Positions 8,110 through 17,123 of a stretch of 64,000 nucleotides of DNA are shown here, in pieces. The stretch comes from Cellulomonas carbonis (lineage in GTDB: Bacteria > Actinomycetota > Actinomycetes > Actinomycetales > Cellulomonadaceae). Each line of letters opens with the position of its first letter. The stretch's first letter is position 1. The notes beneath the pieces were generated by a model. The model was not told the origin of the DNA and made no database searches. It was given only the letters and a program-made list of their open reading frames with translations. Position numbers and translations under genes: made by a program. The stretch lies in assembly GCF_014636275.1 (NCBI RefSeq), contig NZ_BMEB01000009.1, positions 1 to 64,000 of the forward strand, read 5' to 3'.

Positions 8110-10265
8110 TGACGGCGACGCACTGCCCGTACTGCGCGCTGCAGTGCGCGATGACGCTCGGGCCCGCCGACGCCGAGGCGCGGCGGGTCCGGGCGCCCGT
8201 CGCCGTCACGGGCCGCGAGTTCCCGACCAACCGCGGGGGCCTGTGCCAGAAGGGCTGGACGAGCGCCCAGGTGCTCGGCGCGACCGACCGGCTCACGACA
8301 CCGCTGGTGCGCGGCGCCGACGGCGAGCTGCACCCCGCGACGTGGGACGACGCGCTCGACCTCGTCGCCGGGCGCCTCACCGAGATCCAGGAGCGGCACG
8401 GGCGCGACGCGGTCGCGGTCTTCGGCGGGGGCGGCCTCACCAACGAGAAGGCCTACGCCCTCGGCAAGTTCGCGCGCGTCGTCCTGCGCACGCCGTTCAT
8501 CGACTACAACGGCCGGTTCTGCATGGCGAGCGCGGCCGCGGCCGCGAACCGCTCGCTCGGCGTCGACCGGGGTCTGCCGTTCCCGCTGGCCGACCTCGGG
8601 GGCGCGCAGGCCGTCCTCCTGCTCGGGTCCAACCTCGCCGAGACGATGCCCCCGTCCACGCAGCACCTCGCGGGCGCGCGGGCGGCGGGCGGGCTCGTCG
8701 TCGTCGACCCGCGGCACTCGCCCACGGCCGCGCTCGCCGACGACGGCGCGGGCCTCCACCTCCAGGCGGTTCCCGGGACGGACCTCGCGGTGCTGCTCGC
8801 GCTCCTGCACGTCGTCTGGGCCGAGGGGCTCGTCGACGCCGACTACCTCGCCGCGCGGACCACCGGGGCCGACGACGTGCGACGCAGCGTCGCGGCGTGG
8901 TGGCCCGAGCGCGCGGAGCGCGTGACCGGCGTCCCGGCGGACGACCTGCGCCGTGCGGCGCGCGTGCTCGCCGCCGCGGCCCCCGTCAACGGCGGCGCCG
9001 GAGCGGTCGTGCTCACGGGCCGCGGCGCCGAGCAGAGCACGCAGGGCACCGCGACGGTGACGGCCGCGATCAACCTCGCCCTGAGCCTCGGGCTGCCCGG
9101 ACGGCCCAGCAGCGGGTACGGCGCGATCACCGGGCAGGGCAACGGGCAGGGCGGACGCGAGCACGGCCAGAAGGCCGACCAGCTGCCCGGGTACCGCAAG
9201 ATCGACGACCCGGCCGCACGCGCGCACGTCGCCGCGGTCTGGGGCGTCGACCCCGACGACCTGCCCGGCCCGGGCGTCGCGGCCGTCGAGCTCGTGCGCC
9301 GCTGCGGGACGCCCGGGGGACCCCGCGCGCTGCTCGTCCACGGGTGCAACCTCGTCGTCAGCGCCCCCGACAACCAGGCGGTCCGCGAGCGGCTCCAGGC
9401 GCTCGACCTGCTCGTGGTGTGCGACTTCCTCCCGTCGGAGACCGCGCTCCTGGCCGACGTCGTCCTGCCCGTGACCCAGTGGGCCGAGGAGGAGGGCACG
9501 ATGACGTCGCTCGAGGGCCGGGTCATCCGGCGGCGCCGCGCGCTCGCACCGCCGCCGGGCGTCCGCTCCGAGCTCGACGTCCTGCACGACCTCGCGGCGC
9601 GGCTCGGCGTGACGTCGGGCTTCCCGACCGACCCGGCGGAGGTCTTCGACGAGCTCGCCCGCGCGAGCTCGGGCGGGATCGCCGACTACGGGGGGCTGAG
9701 CCACGCGCGTCTCGACGCCGCCGAGGCCGCGGGTCAGGCGCTGCACTGGCCCGTCCCCGCGGCGCGCGACGGCGCCGAGCACCCCGGCACACCCCGGCTG
9801 TTCGCCGACGGGTTCCCGCGGCCCGACGGTCGCGCGCTCATGGTCCCGGTGGACCACCGCGGCCCGTCCGACCGGCTGCACCCCGACCAGCCGCTCTACC
9901 TCGTGACCGGGCGCGTCCTGCAGCACTACCAGTCGGGTGCGCAGACGCGCCGCGTGCCCGCGCTCGCCGCTGCGCAGCCCGAGCCGTACGTCGAGCTGCA
10001 CCCGCTGCTCGCGGACCGCCTCGGCATCGCCGACGGCGAGCCCGTCGAGGTCACGTCCGCGCGCGGCACGGCCGTCGCGGTCGCCCACGTGACGCCCGGC
10101 GCGCGCCCCGACACGGTGTTCATGCCGTTCCACTGGAGCGGGGAGGGCAGCGCGAACCGTCTCACGACCGACGCGACCGACCCGATCTCGGGCATGCCCG
10201 AGTTCAAGGTCGCCGCCGTGCGCGTGCGCGCCCACGTCCCCGAGCGGGCCGAGGTGGGCGCATGA
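8109..10265 (+). CDS. nasC: Assimilatory nitrate reductase catalytic subunit (molybdopterin)
   Basis: A 718-residue bis-MGD molybdopterin oxidoreductase. An N-terminal [4Fe-4S] motif is formed by C6, C9, C13 and C46 (CPYCALQC and GGLCQKG). The molybdopterin body follows (YNGRFCMASAAAA, a cysteine that can ligate Mo near 138), and the C-terminal dinucleotide-binding domain contains LVTGRVLQHYQSGAQTRR. It has no twin-arginine signal, so it is cytoplasmic, as expected for assimilation. The next gene overlaps by ATGA and supplies its electron donor. Confidence 0.9.
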   Translation: MTATHCPYCALQCAMTLGPADAEARRVRAPVAVTGREFPTNRGGLCQKGWTSAQVLGATDRLTTPLVRGADGELHPATWDDALDLVAGRLTEIQERHGRDAVAVFGGGGLTNEKAYALGKFARVVLRTPFIDYNGRFCMASAAAAANRSLGVDRGLPFPLADLGGAQAVLLLGSNLAETMPPSTQHLAGARAAGGLVVVDPRHSPTAALADDGAGLHLQAVPGTDLAVLLALLHVVWAEGLVDADYLAARTTGADDVRRSVAAWWPERAERVTGVPADDLRRAARVLAAAAPVNGGAGAVVLTGRGAEQSTQGTATVTAAINLALSLGLPGRPSSGYGAITGQGNGQGGREHGQKADQLPGYRKIDDPAARAHVAAVWGVDPDDLPGPGVAAVELVRRCGTPGGPRALLVHGCNLVVSAPDNQAVRERLQALDLLVVCDFLPSETALLADVVLPVTQWAEEEGTMTSLEGRVIRRRRALAPPPGVRSELDVLHDLAARLGVTSGFPTDPAEVFDELARASSGGIADYGGLSHARLDAAEAAGQALHWPVPAARDGAEHPGTPRLFADGFPRPDGRALMVPVDHRGPSDRLHPDQPLYLVTGRVLQHYQSGAQTRRVPALAAAQPEPYVELHPLLADRLGIADGEPVEVTSARGTAVAVAHVTPGARPDTVFMPFHWSGEGSANRLTTDATDPISGMPEFKVAAVRVRAHVPERAEVGA

Positions 10266-11902
10266 GGCCGGCACGCGTCGTCGTCGTCGGGCACGGCATG
10301 GTGGGCGCGCGCTTCGTGGAGGAGCTGGTCGAGCGGGTCGCCGGGACGCCCGCGGGCGCCCGTGCGGTCGAGGTGACCGTGCTCGGCGCGGAGGAGTACG
10401 AGCCGTACAACCGCGTGCTGCTGAGCGAGGTCGTCGCGGGCAAGGTCGACGTCGCGTCCCTCACGCTCCCGCGGCGGGACGTCGCGGGCGTGCGCGTCCT
10501 GCCGGGCGTCGCGGCGTACGCGGTCGACCGCGAGCGCCGCGTCGTGCTCGCCGACGACGGGTCGAGCCACGCCTACGACCACCTCGTGCTCGCGACCGGT
10601 GCGCGCGCCCGCGTGCCGGCTCTCGCGGGCCTCGCGCCCGGCGGACCGCTGCCCGCGGGCGTCCACGCGCTGCGCACGCTCGACGACGCGCGGGAGATCG
10701 TCGCCGCCACGGTCAACGCGCGACGCGCCGTCGTGCTCGGTGGCGGCGTGCTGGGCCTCGAGGCCGCGTGCGGGCTCGCGCGCCGCGGGCTGCGCGTCAC
10801 GGTGGTCCACGGCGGACCGCACGCGATGGACCGCCAGCTCGACGCCGACGCCGGGCACGTCGTCGGGCGGGGGCTCACGGCGCTCGGTGTCGACGTGCGT
10901 GCGGACGCCGCGGCGGAGGGCGTCGTGCTCGACGGCGGCCGCGCGGGCGGGCTGCGCCTCGGGGATGCGGACGACGGCGTGGTCCCCGCCGAGCTCGTCG
11001 TGCTCACCGCGGGCACCGAGCCGGAGACGGCGCTCGCGCGCGCCGCGGGCCTCGCCGTCGGGCGCGGCGTCCTCGTCGACCGGACCTGCACCACCGCGGA
11101 CCCGCGCGTGCACGCGATCGGCGACTGCGCCGAGCCGCCCGAAGGCGGTACCGGCCTCGTCGCCCAGGGTTGGGACCAGGCGCGACGCCTCGCCACGCGG
11201 CTCGCAGCCGAGCTGACGGAGCGTGGCGCGGCGCCGGGCGGCGGCACCGGGGCGATCCCGGGCGCCGGCCGCGCGCCCGACGAGCCGCCCGACGCGACCG
11301 GCACCGACGACGTCGTGCGGCTCAAGGCCCACGGCCTCGACGTCGTCGCGATGGGCGTGTGCGGCTCGCGCCGCGACGTCGGCCGGCCGGTCCGGTCGGT
11401 GCGGCTCAGCGACCCCGACGGCGGTCGGCACGTCGAGGTCGTCGTCGCCGACGGCGTGCTGGTCGGGGCGACGTGCGTCGGCGACGCGCGCGTCGCGGCC
11501 GACCTCACGGCCGCGTACACGCGCCGCACGCCCGTCCCGGCCGACCCCGCGCAGCTCCTGCTCCGGCGGGTCGCCGGGGCCGCGAGCGCCGCCGCCGAGC
11601 CGTCCCCCACGCTCATGCCCGACCGCGCGACGGTCTGCCGGTGCAACGGCGTGACCAAGGGTGACATCGTCGCGTGCTTCGAGCACGGGGCCCGCGAGGT
11701 CGAGGACGTCGCCCGGGCCACGCGGGCCACCACCGGGTGCGGCGGGTGCACCGAGGCGGTGTGCGGCATCGTCGACTGGCTGCGCCGCTCGACGCCCGCG
11801 GGCGCCGACGCGTCCGCCGACGCGGTCGGCACGGGGTCCCGCGACGGAGAAATCGCCCTCGACGTGCAGAACCGCACCGGTGGAGTTCAATCGGCGGTGT
11901 GA
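10262..11902 (+). CDS. nasB: FAD/NAD(P) reductase with BFD [2Fe-2S] domain, nitrate reductase electron-transfer subunit
   Basis: This 546-residue protein resembles the N-terminal part of NirB/NasB. It has a Rossmann FAD motif (VVVVGHGMVGARFVEEL), an NAD site (AVVLGGGVLGLEAA near residue 160), and a C-terminal BFD-like [2Fe-2S] domain with CRCNG and CGGC near residues 460-500. There is no sirohaem nitrite reductase module, so it should pass electrons from NAD(P)H to the nitrate reductase just upstream rather than reduce nitrite. Translation is coupled on both sides (ATGA, GTGA). Confidence 0.85.
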   Translation: MRPARVVVVGHGMVGARFVEELVERVAGTPAGARAVEVTVLGAEEYEPYNRVLLSEVVAGKVDVASLTLPRRDVAGVRVLPGVAAYAVDRERRVVLADDGSSHAYDHLVLATGARARVPALAGLAPGGPLPAGVHALRTLDDAREIVAATVNARRAVVLGGGVLGLEAACGLARRGLRVTVVHGGPHAMDRQLDADAGHVVGRGLTALGVDVRADAAAEGVVLDGGRAGGLRLGDADDGVVPAELVVLTAGTEPETALARAAGLAVGRGVLVDRTCTTADPRVHAIGDCAEPPEGGTGLVAQGWDQARRLATRLAAELTERGAAPGGGTGAIPGAGRAPDEPPDATGTDDVVRLKAHGLDVVAMGVCGSRRDVGRPVRSVRLSDPDGGRHVEVVVADGVLVGATCVGDARVAADLTAAYTRRTPVPADPAQLLLRRVAGAASAAAEPSPTLMPDRATVCRCNGVTKGDIVACFEHGAREVEDVARATRATTGCGGCTEAVCGIVDWLRRSTPAGADASADAVGTGSRDGEIALDVQNRTGGVQSAV

Positions 11903-12438
11903 GGGGAAGGGACCACGACACGCTGACGCTGCGCCGGCGCACGCACCTCGCGGCGATCGCGGCGCTCGTGGCGGTCGCGCTGACGGCCGGCTGCCAGGTC
12001 GACTCGCTCGCCGACATCCCGGCCGACCCCCGGGGCACGCTCGACCGCGTCGAGGGCGGGTTCCTCCGGGTCGGCGTGTCGCCCAACCCGCCGTGGACCG
12101 ACCTCCCGGAGGGGCTCGGGGACCCGCTCCGGCCGTCGGGTCGCGAGGTCGAGCTCGTGGAGGACTTCGCGGAGAGCCTCGACGCGGAGGTCGTGTGGGC
12201 CGCGGGCTCGGAGGAGGAGCTCCTCGGCGACCTCGAGACGGGTGCGCTCGACGTCGTCGTCGGCGGGCTGACCGCGCGCAGCCCGTGGGCGTCGCACGCG
12301 GCCCTCACGCGGCCCTACGCGAGCGTCCCCGGCGAGAAGGGTGAGGAGGAGCTGCACGTCATGGCCACCCCGATGGGCGAGAACGCGTTCCTCGTCGCGC
12401 TCGAGCGCTTCCTCCTCGCGCAGGACGTGGGCGGATGA
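11899..12438 (+). CDS. Short periplasmic-binding-protein-like lipoprotein
   Basis: This 179-residue protein has a lipoprotein signal with lipobox LTAGC (C32). The next part (FLRVGVSPNPPWTDLP, later LDVVVGGLTARSPW) is the first lobe of an SBP family 3 binding protein. About 70-100 residues of the usual fold are missing. It ends GENAFLVALERFLLAQDVGG, reminiscent of the C-terminus of the family, so an internal deletion rather than simple truncation is suggested. Its GTG overlaps the nasB stop and its stop overlaps the transporter start. Ligand unknown. Confidence 0.72.
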   Translation: MRGRDHDTLTLRRRTHLAAIAALVAVALTAGCQVDSLADIPADPRGTLDRVEGGFLRVGVSPNPPWTDLPEGLGDPLRPSGREVELVEDFAESLDAEVVWAAGSEEELLGDLETGALDVVVGGLTARSPWASHAALTRPYASVPGEKGEEELHVMATPMGENAFLVALERFLLAQDVGG

Positions 12439-13493
12439 GCGACGTGGGTCAGCAGGGCGGGCGCCAGGACGGGCGGCGCGAGCCGACCCGGTTCGGGCAC
12501 ACCGAGCTCCCGCGCGAGCAGGAGGAGGCCCTGCGCCGCGCCGTCCGGCTCGCGTGGGTGACGATCGGGTTCCTCGTGACCGCCGTCGTCGCGGTCTACG
12601 TGACGATGGGCAGCTCGCAGGCCATGAAGGCCGCGTGGGCCGAGGACCTGCTGTCGTTCATCCCGCCGATCTCGTTCCTCGTCGCGCTGCACCTGACGCG
12701 CAAGCCGCCGAGCCCGCGCCACCCCTACGGCCACCACCGCTCGATCGGGGTCGGCCACCTCGTCGCCGGGACGTCGCTGGTGATCATGGGGACGTTCCTT
12801 GTGTGGGACTCGGGGAGCGGCCTGCTCAAGGCCGAGCACCCGCCGATCGGCGTCATGGAGGTCGGCGGGCACGTCGTCTGGTCCGGGTGGCTCATGATCG
12901 CGGCGCTCGCGTACACGGCGGTCCCGCCCGTGCTGCTCGGCCGCGCGAAGATGCCGCTCGCCGAGAAGCTCCACGACCGCGTCCTCTACGCCGACGCGGA
13001 CATGAACAAGGCCGACTGGATGACCGCCGTGGGCGGGATCGTCGGCATCGTCGGGGTCGGCGTCGGCTGGTGGTGGGCCGACGCCGCGGCCGCGCTCTTC
13101 ATCTCCGGCAGCATCCTGCGCGACGGCGTGGGCAACGTCCGGACGGCGGTCACCGCGCTCATGGACGCGCGCGCGACGACCGTCGACGGCAAGGAGGTCC
13201 ACCCGCTCGTCGGACGCGTGGACGCGCTGCTGCGCGGGCTCCCGTGGGTCGCGGAGGCCGGCTCGCGCGTGCGCGACGAGGGCCACGTGTTCCACGTCGA
13301 GGGGTTCGTCGTCCCGATCGGCGCGCCGCCGTCGCTCGAGGAGCTCGCCCAGGCGCGCGACGCCCTCGTGGCGCTCGACTGGAAGGTCCAGGACGCCGTC
13401 GTCGTCCCGTGCGCCGAGCTGCCCGACGAGCTGCTGCCGGGCGTCGGGGACGAGCGCGAGGACGCACCCGCGCGCGGGCACGACGCGGGCTGA
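12435..13493 (+). CDS. Cation diffusion facilitator (CDF) transporter
   Basis: This 352-residue protein has six predicted helices and the family's basic histidine motif HPYGHHR between helices 2 and 3. An acidic metal site DADMNKADWM lies in helix 5, and there is a cytoplasmic C-terminal domain (from about 240). The canonical helix-2 HxxxD is replaced by AEDLLSF, so metal specificity cannot be read off. It is the last gene of the nitrate operon; the link to nitrate use may be metal supply or detoxification, which is inference. Confidence 0.85.
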   Translation: MSDVGQQGGRQDGRREPTRFGHTELPREQEEALRRAVRLAWVTIGFLVTAVVAVYVTMGSSQAMKAAWAEDLLSFIPPISFLVALHLTRKPPSPRHPYGHHRSIGVGHLVAGTSLVIMGTFLVWDSGSGLLKAEHPPIGVMEVGGHVVWSGWLMIAALAYTAVPPVLLGRAKMPLAEKLHDRVLYADADMNKADWMTAVGGIVGIVGVGVGWWWADAAAALFISGSILRDGVGNVRTAVTALMDARATTVDGKEVHPLVGRVDALLRGLPWVAEAGSRVRDEGHVFHVEGFVVPIGAPPSLEELAQARDALVALDWKVQDAVVVPCAELPDELLPGVGDEREDAPARGHDAG

Positions 13494-13634
13494 CCCCGCG
13501 GGCTGACCCCGTCTGCCGACCCCCTCCCGCGTGCGCGGGTCCAGGTCGCGCGCACCCCGCCCGGGCCGTACGTCCCGCGACCGGCCGGATCCGCGACCGA
13601 CGATGGTGGCAGCACCACGAGGGAAGGCGGAGCC

Positions 13635-14732
13635 ATGGCAGCACCACAGGTCGTCGTCGTCGGCGGCGGGTACGGCGGCGTCGCCGTCGCCCAGGCGCTC
13701 GACGACGTCGCGGACGTCGTCCTCGTCGAGCCCAAGGACGCCTTCGTGCACTCCGTCGGCGCGCTGCGCGCCGCGGTGGACCACGAGTTCGAGGAGCGGG
13801 TCTTCCACCCGTACGACCGGCTGCTCGCCCGCGGGCGGGTCGTGCAGGACTGGGCGCGCCTCGTCTCGCCGGGCCTCGTCCGGCTCTCGAGCACCGAGCG
13901 GCTGCACGCCGACTACGTGGTGCTCGCGACCGGCACGGGCTACCCGTTCCCGTGCAAGTTCCTCGAGAACGCGACCGACGTCGCCCGCGCCCACCTCGCG
14001 CGGATGCGTGAGGAGCTCGTGCGCTGCGAGGACGTGCTGCTGGTCGGCGCGGGTCCGGTGGGCGTCGAGCTCGCAGGCGAGCTGACCGCGGCGTTCGGCG
14101 ACCTGCGCGTGACCCTCGTCGAGCGCGAGGACGACATCCTGCCCGCGCCCGACCTGCTGCCGGAGCTGCGGGCGTCGGTCCGCGCCCAGCTCGAGGCGCG
14201 GGGCGTGCGGATCGTCACCGGCGCCCCCCTCGGCTACCTGCCGCCGTTCGACGTGGGCCGCTACGGGCCCTTCACGGTGCACACGACCGCGGGCGAGCGC
14301 GTCGACGCGCAGATGTGGTTCCGCTGCCACGGCGCACGACCCCTGACCGACTACCTCGACGACGACCTGTCCGCGCTGCGGCGCGACGACGGGTCCGTGC
14401 GGGTCACGCGGCACCTCTCGCTCGTCGGGCACGACCGCGTGTTCGCGGTCGGGGACATCACCGACGTCCGTGAGGACAAGCGGGCCACCGCTGCGCGCGC
14501 GCACGCCGAGGTGGTCGCCACGAACATCCACGACCTCATCGAGGGCCGGGCGCCGTCGGCCGTCCACGAGCCCGAGCCGCAGCGCATCGTGCTCCCGCTC
14601 GGGCCCGAGGGCGGCGCGTCGCAGGTCGTCGACGACGACGGCCGGACCGTCGTGCTCGGCCCCGAGCGCACGGCCGCGATCAAGGGCGCCGACCTGTTCA
14701 CGACGGACGTCGAGGAGGTCTTCGCCGGCTGA
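13635..14732 (+). CDS. FAD-dependent NAD(P)H oxidoreductase (NDH-2/AIF-like)
   Basis: A 365-residue two-dinucleotide-binding protein. The FAD motif VVVVGGGYGGVAVAQAL is at the N-terminus, the second Rossmann motif VLLVGAGPVGVELAGEL is near residue 137, and the FAD-closing VFAVGDITD is near 270. It resembles the FSP1/AIF-like branch of pyridine nucleotide-disulfide oxidoreductases; no redox-active CxxxxC is present. GGAG precedes the ATG. It stands alone, separated from the nitrate operon by 141 bp. Confidence 0.85.
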   Translation: MAAPQVVVVGGGYGGVAVAQALDDVADVVLVEPKDAFVHSVGALRAAVDHEFEERVFHPYDRLLARGRVVQDWARLVSPGLVRLSSTERLHADYVVLATGTGYPFPCKFLENATDVARAHLARMREELVRCEDVLLVGAGPVGVELAGELTAAFGDLRVTLVEREDDILPAPDLLPELRASVRAQLEARGVRIVTGAPLGYLPPFDVGRYGPFTVHTTAGERVDAQMWFRCHGARPLTDYLDDDLSALRRDDGSVRVTRHLSLVGHDRVFAVGDITDVREDKRATAARAHAEVVATNIHDLIEGRAPSAVHEPEPQRIVLPLGPEGGASQVVDDDGRTVVLGPERTAAIKGADLFTTDVEEVFAG

Positions 14733-14735
14733 GCC

Positions 14736-14760
14736 TGACCTCCCGCTCCGAGGGAGGTCA
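14736..14760. terminator. Bidirectional hairpin between convergent genes
   Basis: A perfect 9-bp inverted repeat TGACCTCCC / GGGAGGTCA with a 7-base loop. It lies between the oxidoreductase stop (14732) and the convergent DUF6480 gene, whose stop codon (14758-14760) is part of the stem. Confidence 0.75.
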
Positions 14761-14994
14761 GCCGAACGCGCCCGCGGCGTACGCCACGAGCATCACGACG
14801 ACGAGCAGGCCGAGGGCGACCACGACGCCGTAGACGGCCTTGTTCGTCCGCTCGCTCGGCAGGTCGGGCTGGTGGGTCGTCACGCCCGACGTCGTGCTCG
14901 CCTCACCGGGCGGCGTGTCGCCCGGCGCCACGGAGCCGCCGGGCTCCAGACCCGTGGTCTCGCTGGGGTCCGGGTCCGGGTTCGAGGTCGTCAT
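14758..14994 (-). CDS. DUF6480-family small membrane protein
   Basis: This 78-residue protein has a Pro/Gly/Ser-rich N-terminal half (LEPGGSVAPGDTPPGEAST, the DUF6480 pattern) and one C-terminal membrane helix (VYGVVVALGLLVVVMLVAYA). It probably sits in the membrane with a short tail. The function of the family is unknown. GAGGGATG-type spacing precedes the ATG at 14994. Confidence 0.8.
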   Translation of the reverse strand: MTTSNPDPDPSETTGLEPGGSVAPGDTPPGEASTTSGVTTHQPDLPSERTNKAVYGVVVALGLLVVVMLVAYAAGAFG

Positions 14995-15086
14995 CCCTCC
15001 ACGCTAGGCGCGCCCGGCGGTGCGCGCGCGGCCGGGGCGGACCGCTCGACGCGCCGTCGTCGGACGATCACGGTAGGACTGGGCCT

Positions 15087-16085
15087 GTGCCCGAGCCCAC
15101 CCCTGCCCCCGACCCTGCCGGTGGGCCCGACGGCGGACGCCCCGACCCGTCGGCGCCGCCCGTCGAGGACCCCCGGGTCACCGTGGTCGTCGCGAGCATG
15201 AACCGTCGCGACGAGCTGCTCGCGTCCCTCGGACGCCACCGCGCACCCGTCGTGCTCGTCGACAACGGGTCCTCCGACGGGACCGTCGACGCCGTCCGCG
15301 CCGCGCACCCCCACGTCGAGGTGGTCCCGCTGCCGGCGAACCGTGGTGCGGCGGCCCGGACCGTCGGCGTGCGGCGCGCGCGGACGCCGTACGTCGCGTT
15401 CGCCGACGACGACTCGTGGTGGGCACCCGGGTCGCTGCGCACCGCGGCCGACGCGCTCGACGCGAACCCCACGGTCGCCGTCGTCCAGGCGTCGGTGCTC
15501 GTCGGGCCGCAGGAGCGCCCCGACCCGTTCGACGAGGTGCTCGCGGGCTCCCCGCTCGGGGCGCGCACCGCGCCGCTGCCGGGTCCGCGCGTCCTCGGCT
15601 TCGTCGCGTGCGCGGTCGCCGTGCGCCGCGACGCGTTCCTCGCCGTGGGCGGGTTCGACGACGTCGTGCGCTTCCCCGGCGAGGAGGAGCGCGTCGCGTG
15701 GGACCTCACCTCGGCCGGCTGGGACCTCGTGCACCTGCCCGCGGCCGTGGTGCACCACCACCCGTCACCGCGCCGCCACTCCCCCGCGCGGCGCGTCCGC
15801 GCGATCACGCGGTCGGCGGTGCTCACGGGCGTCCTGCGGCTGCCCGCCCGCGCCGCCGCCGCCCGGGTCGCGCGCGCTCTCGTGGGCGCCGGGGCGTCGG
15901 GCGCGACGCGTCTCGGCGTGCTCGACGCCGTGCGCGACCTGCCCCGTGCCGTCCGCGGCCGCCGCGTGACGACGCCGGACGTCCTGCGCGACCTCGCGGT
16001 CCTGACCGGCAGGCCGGACGACGACGCGCGCCCGACCGCACCCGCATCCCGCCCCGCACCGAGCAACGGAGGAGACGCCGCATGA
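15087..16085 (+). CDS. Family 2 glycosyltransferase
   Basis: This 332-residue protein starts with a Pro/Asp-rich tail of about 30 residues and then a GT-A fold: [14 protein letters not shown], the nucleotide-binding [14 protein letters not shown], the DxD-like FADDDSWW near 110, and a late acidic [10 protein letters not shown]. The acceptor is unknown. It is translationally coupled (ATGA) to the nucleotide-sugar epimerase that follows, so the pair may make and transfer one sugar. Start GTG 15087 is the first codon consistent with the open frame. Confidence 0.85.
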   Translation: MPEPTPAPDPAGGPDGGRPDPSAPPVEDPRVTVVVASMNRRDELLASLGRHRAPVVLVDNGSSDGTVDAVRAAHPHVEVVPLPANRGAAARTVGVRRARTPYVAFADDDSWWAPGSLRTAADALDANPTVAVVQASVLVGPQERPDPFDEVLAGSPLGARTAPLPGPRVLGFVACAVAVRRDAFLAVGGFDDVVRFPGEEERVAWDLTSAGWDLVHLPAAVVHHHPSPRRHSPARRVRAITRSAVLTGVLRLPARAAAARVARALVGAGASGATRLGVLDAVRDLPRAVRGRRVTTPDVLRDLAVLTGRPDDDARPTAPASRPAPSNGGDAA

Positions 16086-17074
16086 CCGAGGCACCCGCGC
16101 CCGAGTCCACCTCGTCGTCCGAGTCCGCGCCGCGCCGCGTCGTCGTCACCGGCGGCGCCGGGTTCCTCGGCAGCCACCTGTGCACCGAGCTCGTCGCACG
16201 CGGCTGGCACGTCGTGTGCCTCGACAACTTCCTCACCGGGTCGCCCGCGAACGTCGCGCACCTCGTCCAGGACCCGCGGTTCCAGCTCGTGCGGTGCGAC
16301 GTCACGGACTTCGTCCACGTGCCCGGCGAGGTCGACCTGGTGCTCCACTTCGCGTCGCCGGCATCGCCCGTGGACTACCTCAAGCTGCCGATCCAGACGC
16401 TCAAGGTCGGCTCCATCGGCACGGGGCACGCGCTGGGCCTCGCGAAGGAGAAGGGCGCGCGGTTCCTGCTCGCATCGACGTCGGAGGTCTACGGCGACCC
16501 CCAGGAGCACCCGCAGCGCGAGGACTACTGGGGACACGTCAACCCGATCGGCCCGCGCGGCGTCTACGACGAGGCGAAGCGCTACGCGGAGGCGCTCACC
16601 ACCGCGTACCGGACCGCGCACGGCGTCGACACCGCGATCGTCCGCATCTTCAACACGTACGGGCCGCGCATGCGCCCGTACGACGGGCGCGCGATCCCGA
16701 CGTTCATCCGCCAGGCACTCGCGGGCGAGCCGCTGACGGTGGCCGGCGACGGGTCCCAGACGCGCTCGGTCTGCTACGTCGACGACCTGGTGCGCGGCAT
16801 CCTCGCGCTCGCCGAGAGCGGGCACCCCGGCCCCGTCAACATCGGCAACCCGCACGAGCGGACCGTGCTCGAGATCGCCGAGGACGTGCTCGCCGCCACC
16901 GGGTCCACGGCCGGCATCACGTTCGTGGAGCGACCGCAGGACGACCCGACCGTGCGGCGGCCCGACACGACGCTGGCCCAGGAGCTGCTCGGCTGGGAGC
17001 CCGAGGTGGACTGGCACCAGGGTCTTCGACGTACCGTCTCCTGGTTCGAACGCGCTCTCGTCGAGTCGGCCTGA
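16082..17074 (+). CDS. NAD-dependent nucleotide-sugar epimerase/decarboxylase (UDP-xylose synthase-like SDR)
   Basis: An extended SDR of 330 residues with the NAD motif [10 protein letters not shown], the catalytic YDEAK (Tyr/Lys) near 165, and [10 protein letters not shown]. The overall pattern ([35 protein letters not shown]) is closest to UDP-glucuronate decarboxylases (Uxs), which make UDP-xylose. Substrate specificity is not proven by sequence. It is coupled to the upstream glycosyltransferase. Confidence 0.85.
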   Translation: MTEAPAPESTSSSESAPRRVVVTGGAGFLGSHLCTELVARGWHVVCLDNFLTGSPANVAHLVQDPRFQLVRCDVTDFVHVPGEVDLVLHFASPASPVDYLKLPIQTLKVGSIGTGHALGLAKEKGARFLLASTSEVYGDPQEHPQREDYWGHVNPIGPRGVYDEAKRYAEALTTAYRTAHGVDTAIVRIFNTYGPRMRPYDGRAIPTFIRQALAGEPLTVAGDGSQTRSVCYVDDLVRGILALAESGHPGPVNIGNPHERTVLEIAEDVLAATGSTAGITFVERPQDDPTVRRPDTTLAQELLGWEPEVDWHQGLRRTVSWFERALVESA

Positions 17075-17123
17075 GCGTCCGCCGTCGGTCTCCCCCGGGC
17101 CGCCGCCCCTTCCCTGGAGACCC

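Noticed and set aside
15416..16081. Upstream extension of the epimerase reading frame
   Set aside because: It overlaps the glycosyltransferase gene in another frame and is Arg-rich; the ATG at 16082 overlapping the stop is the natural start.
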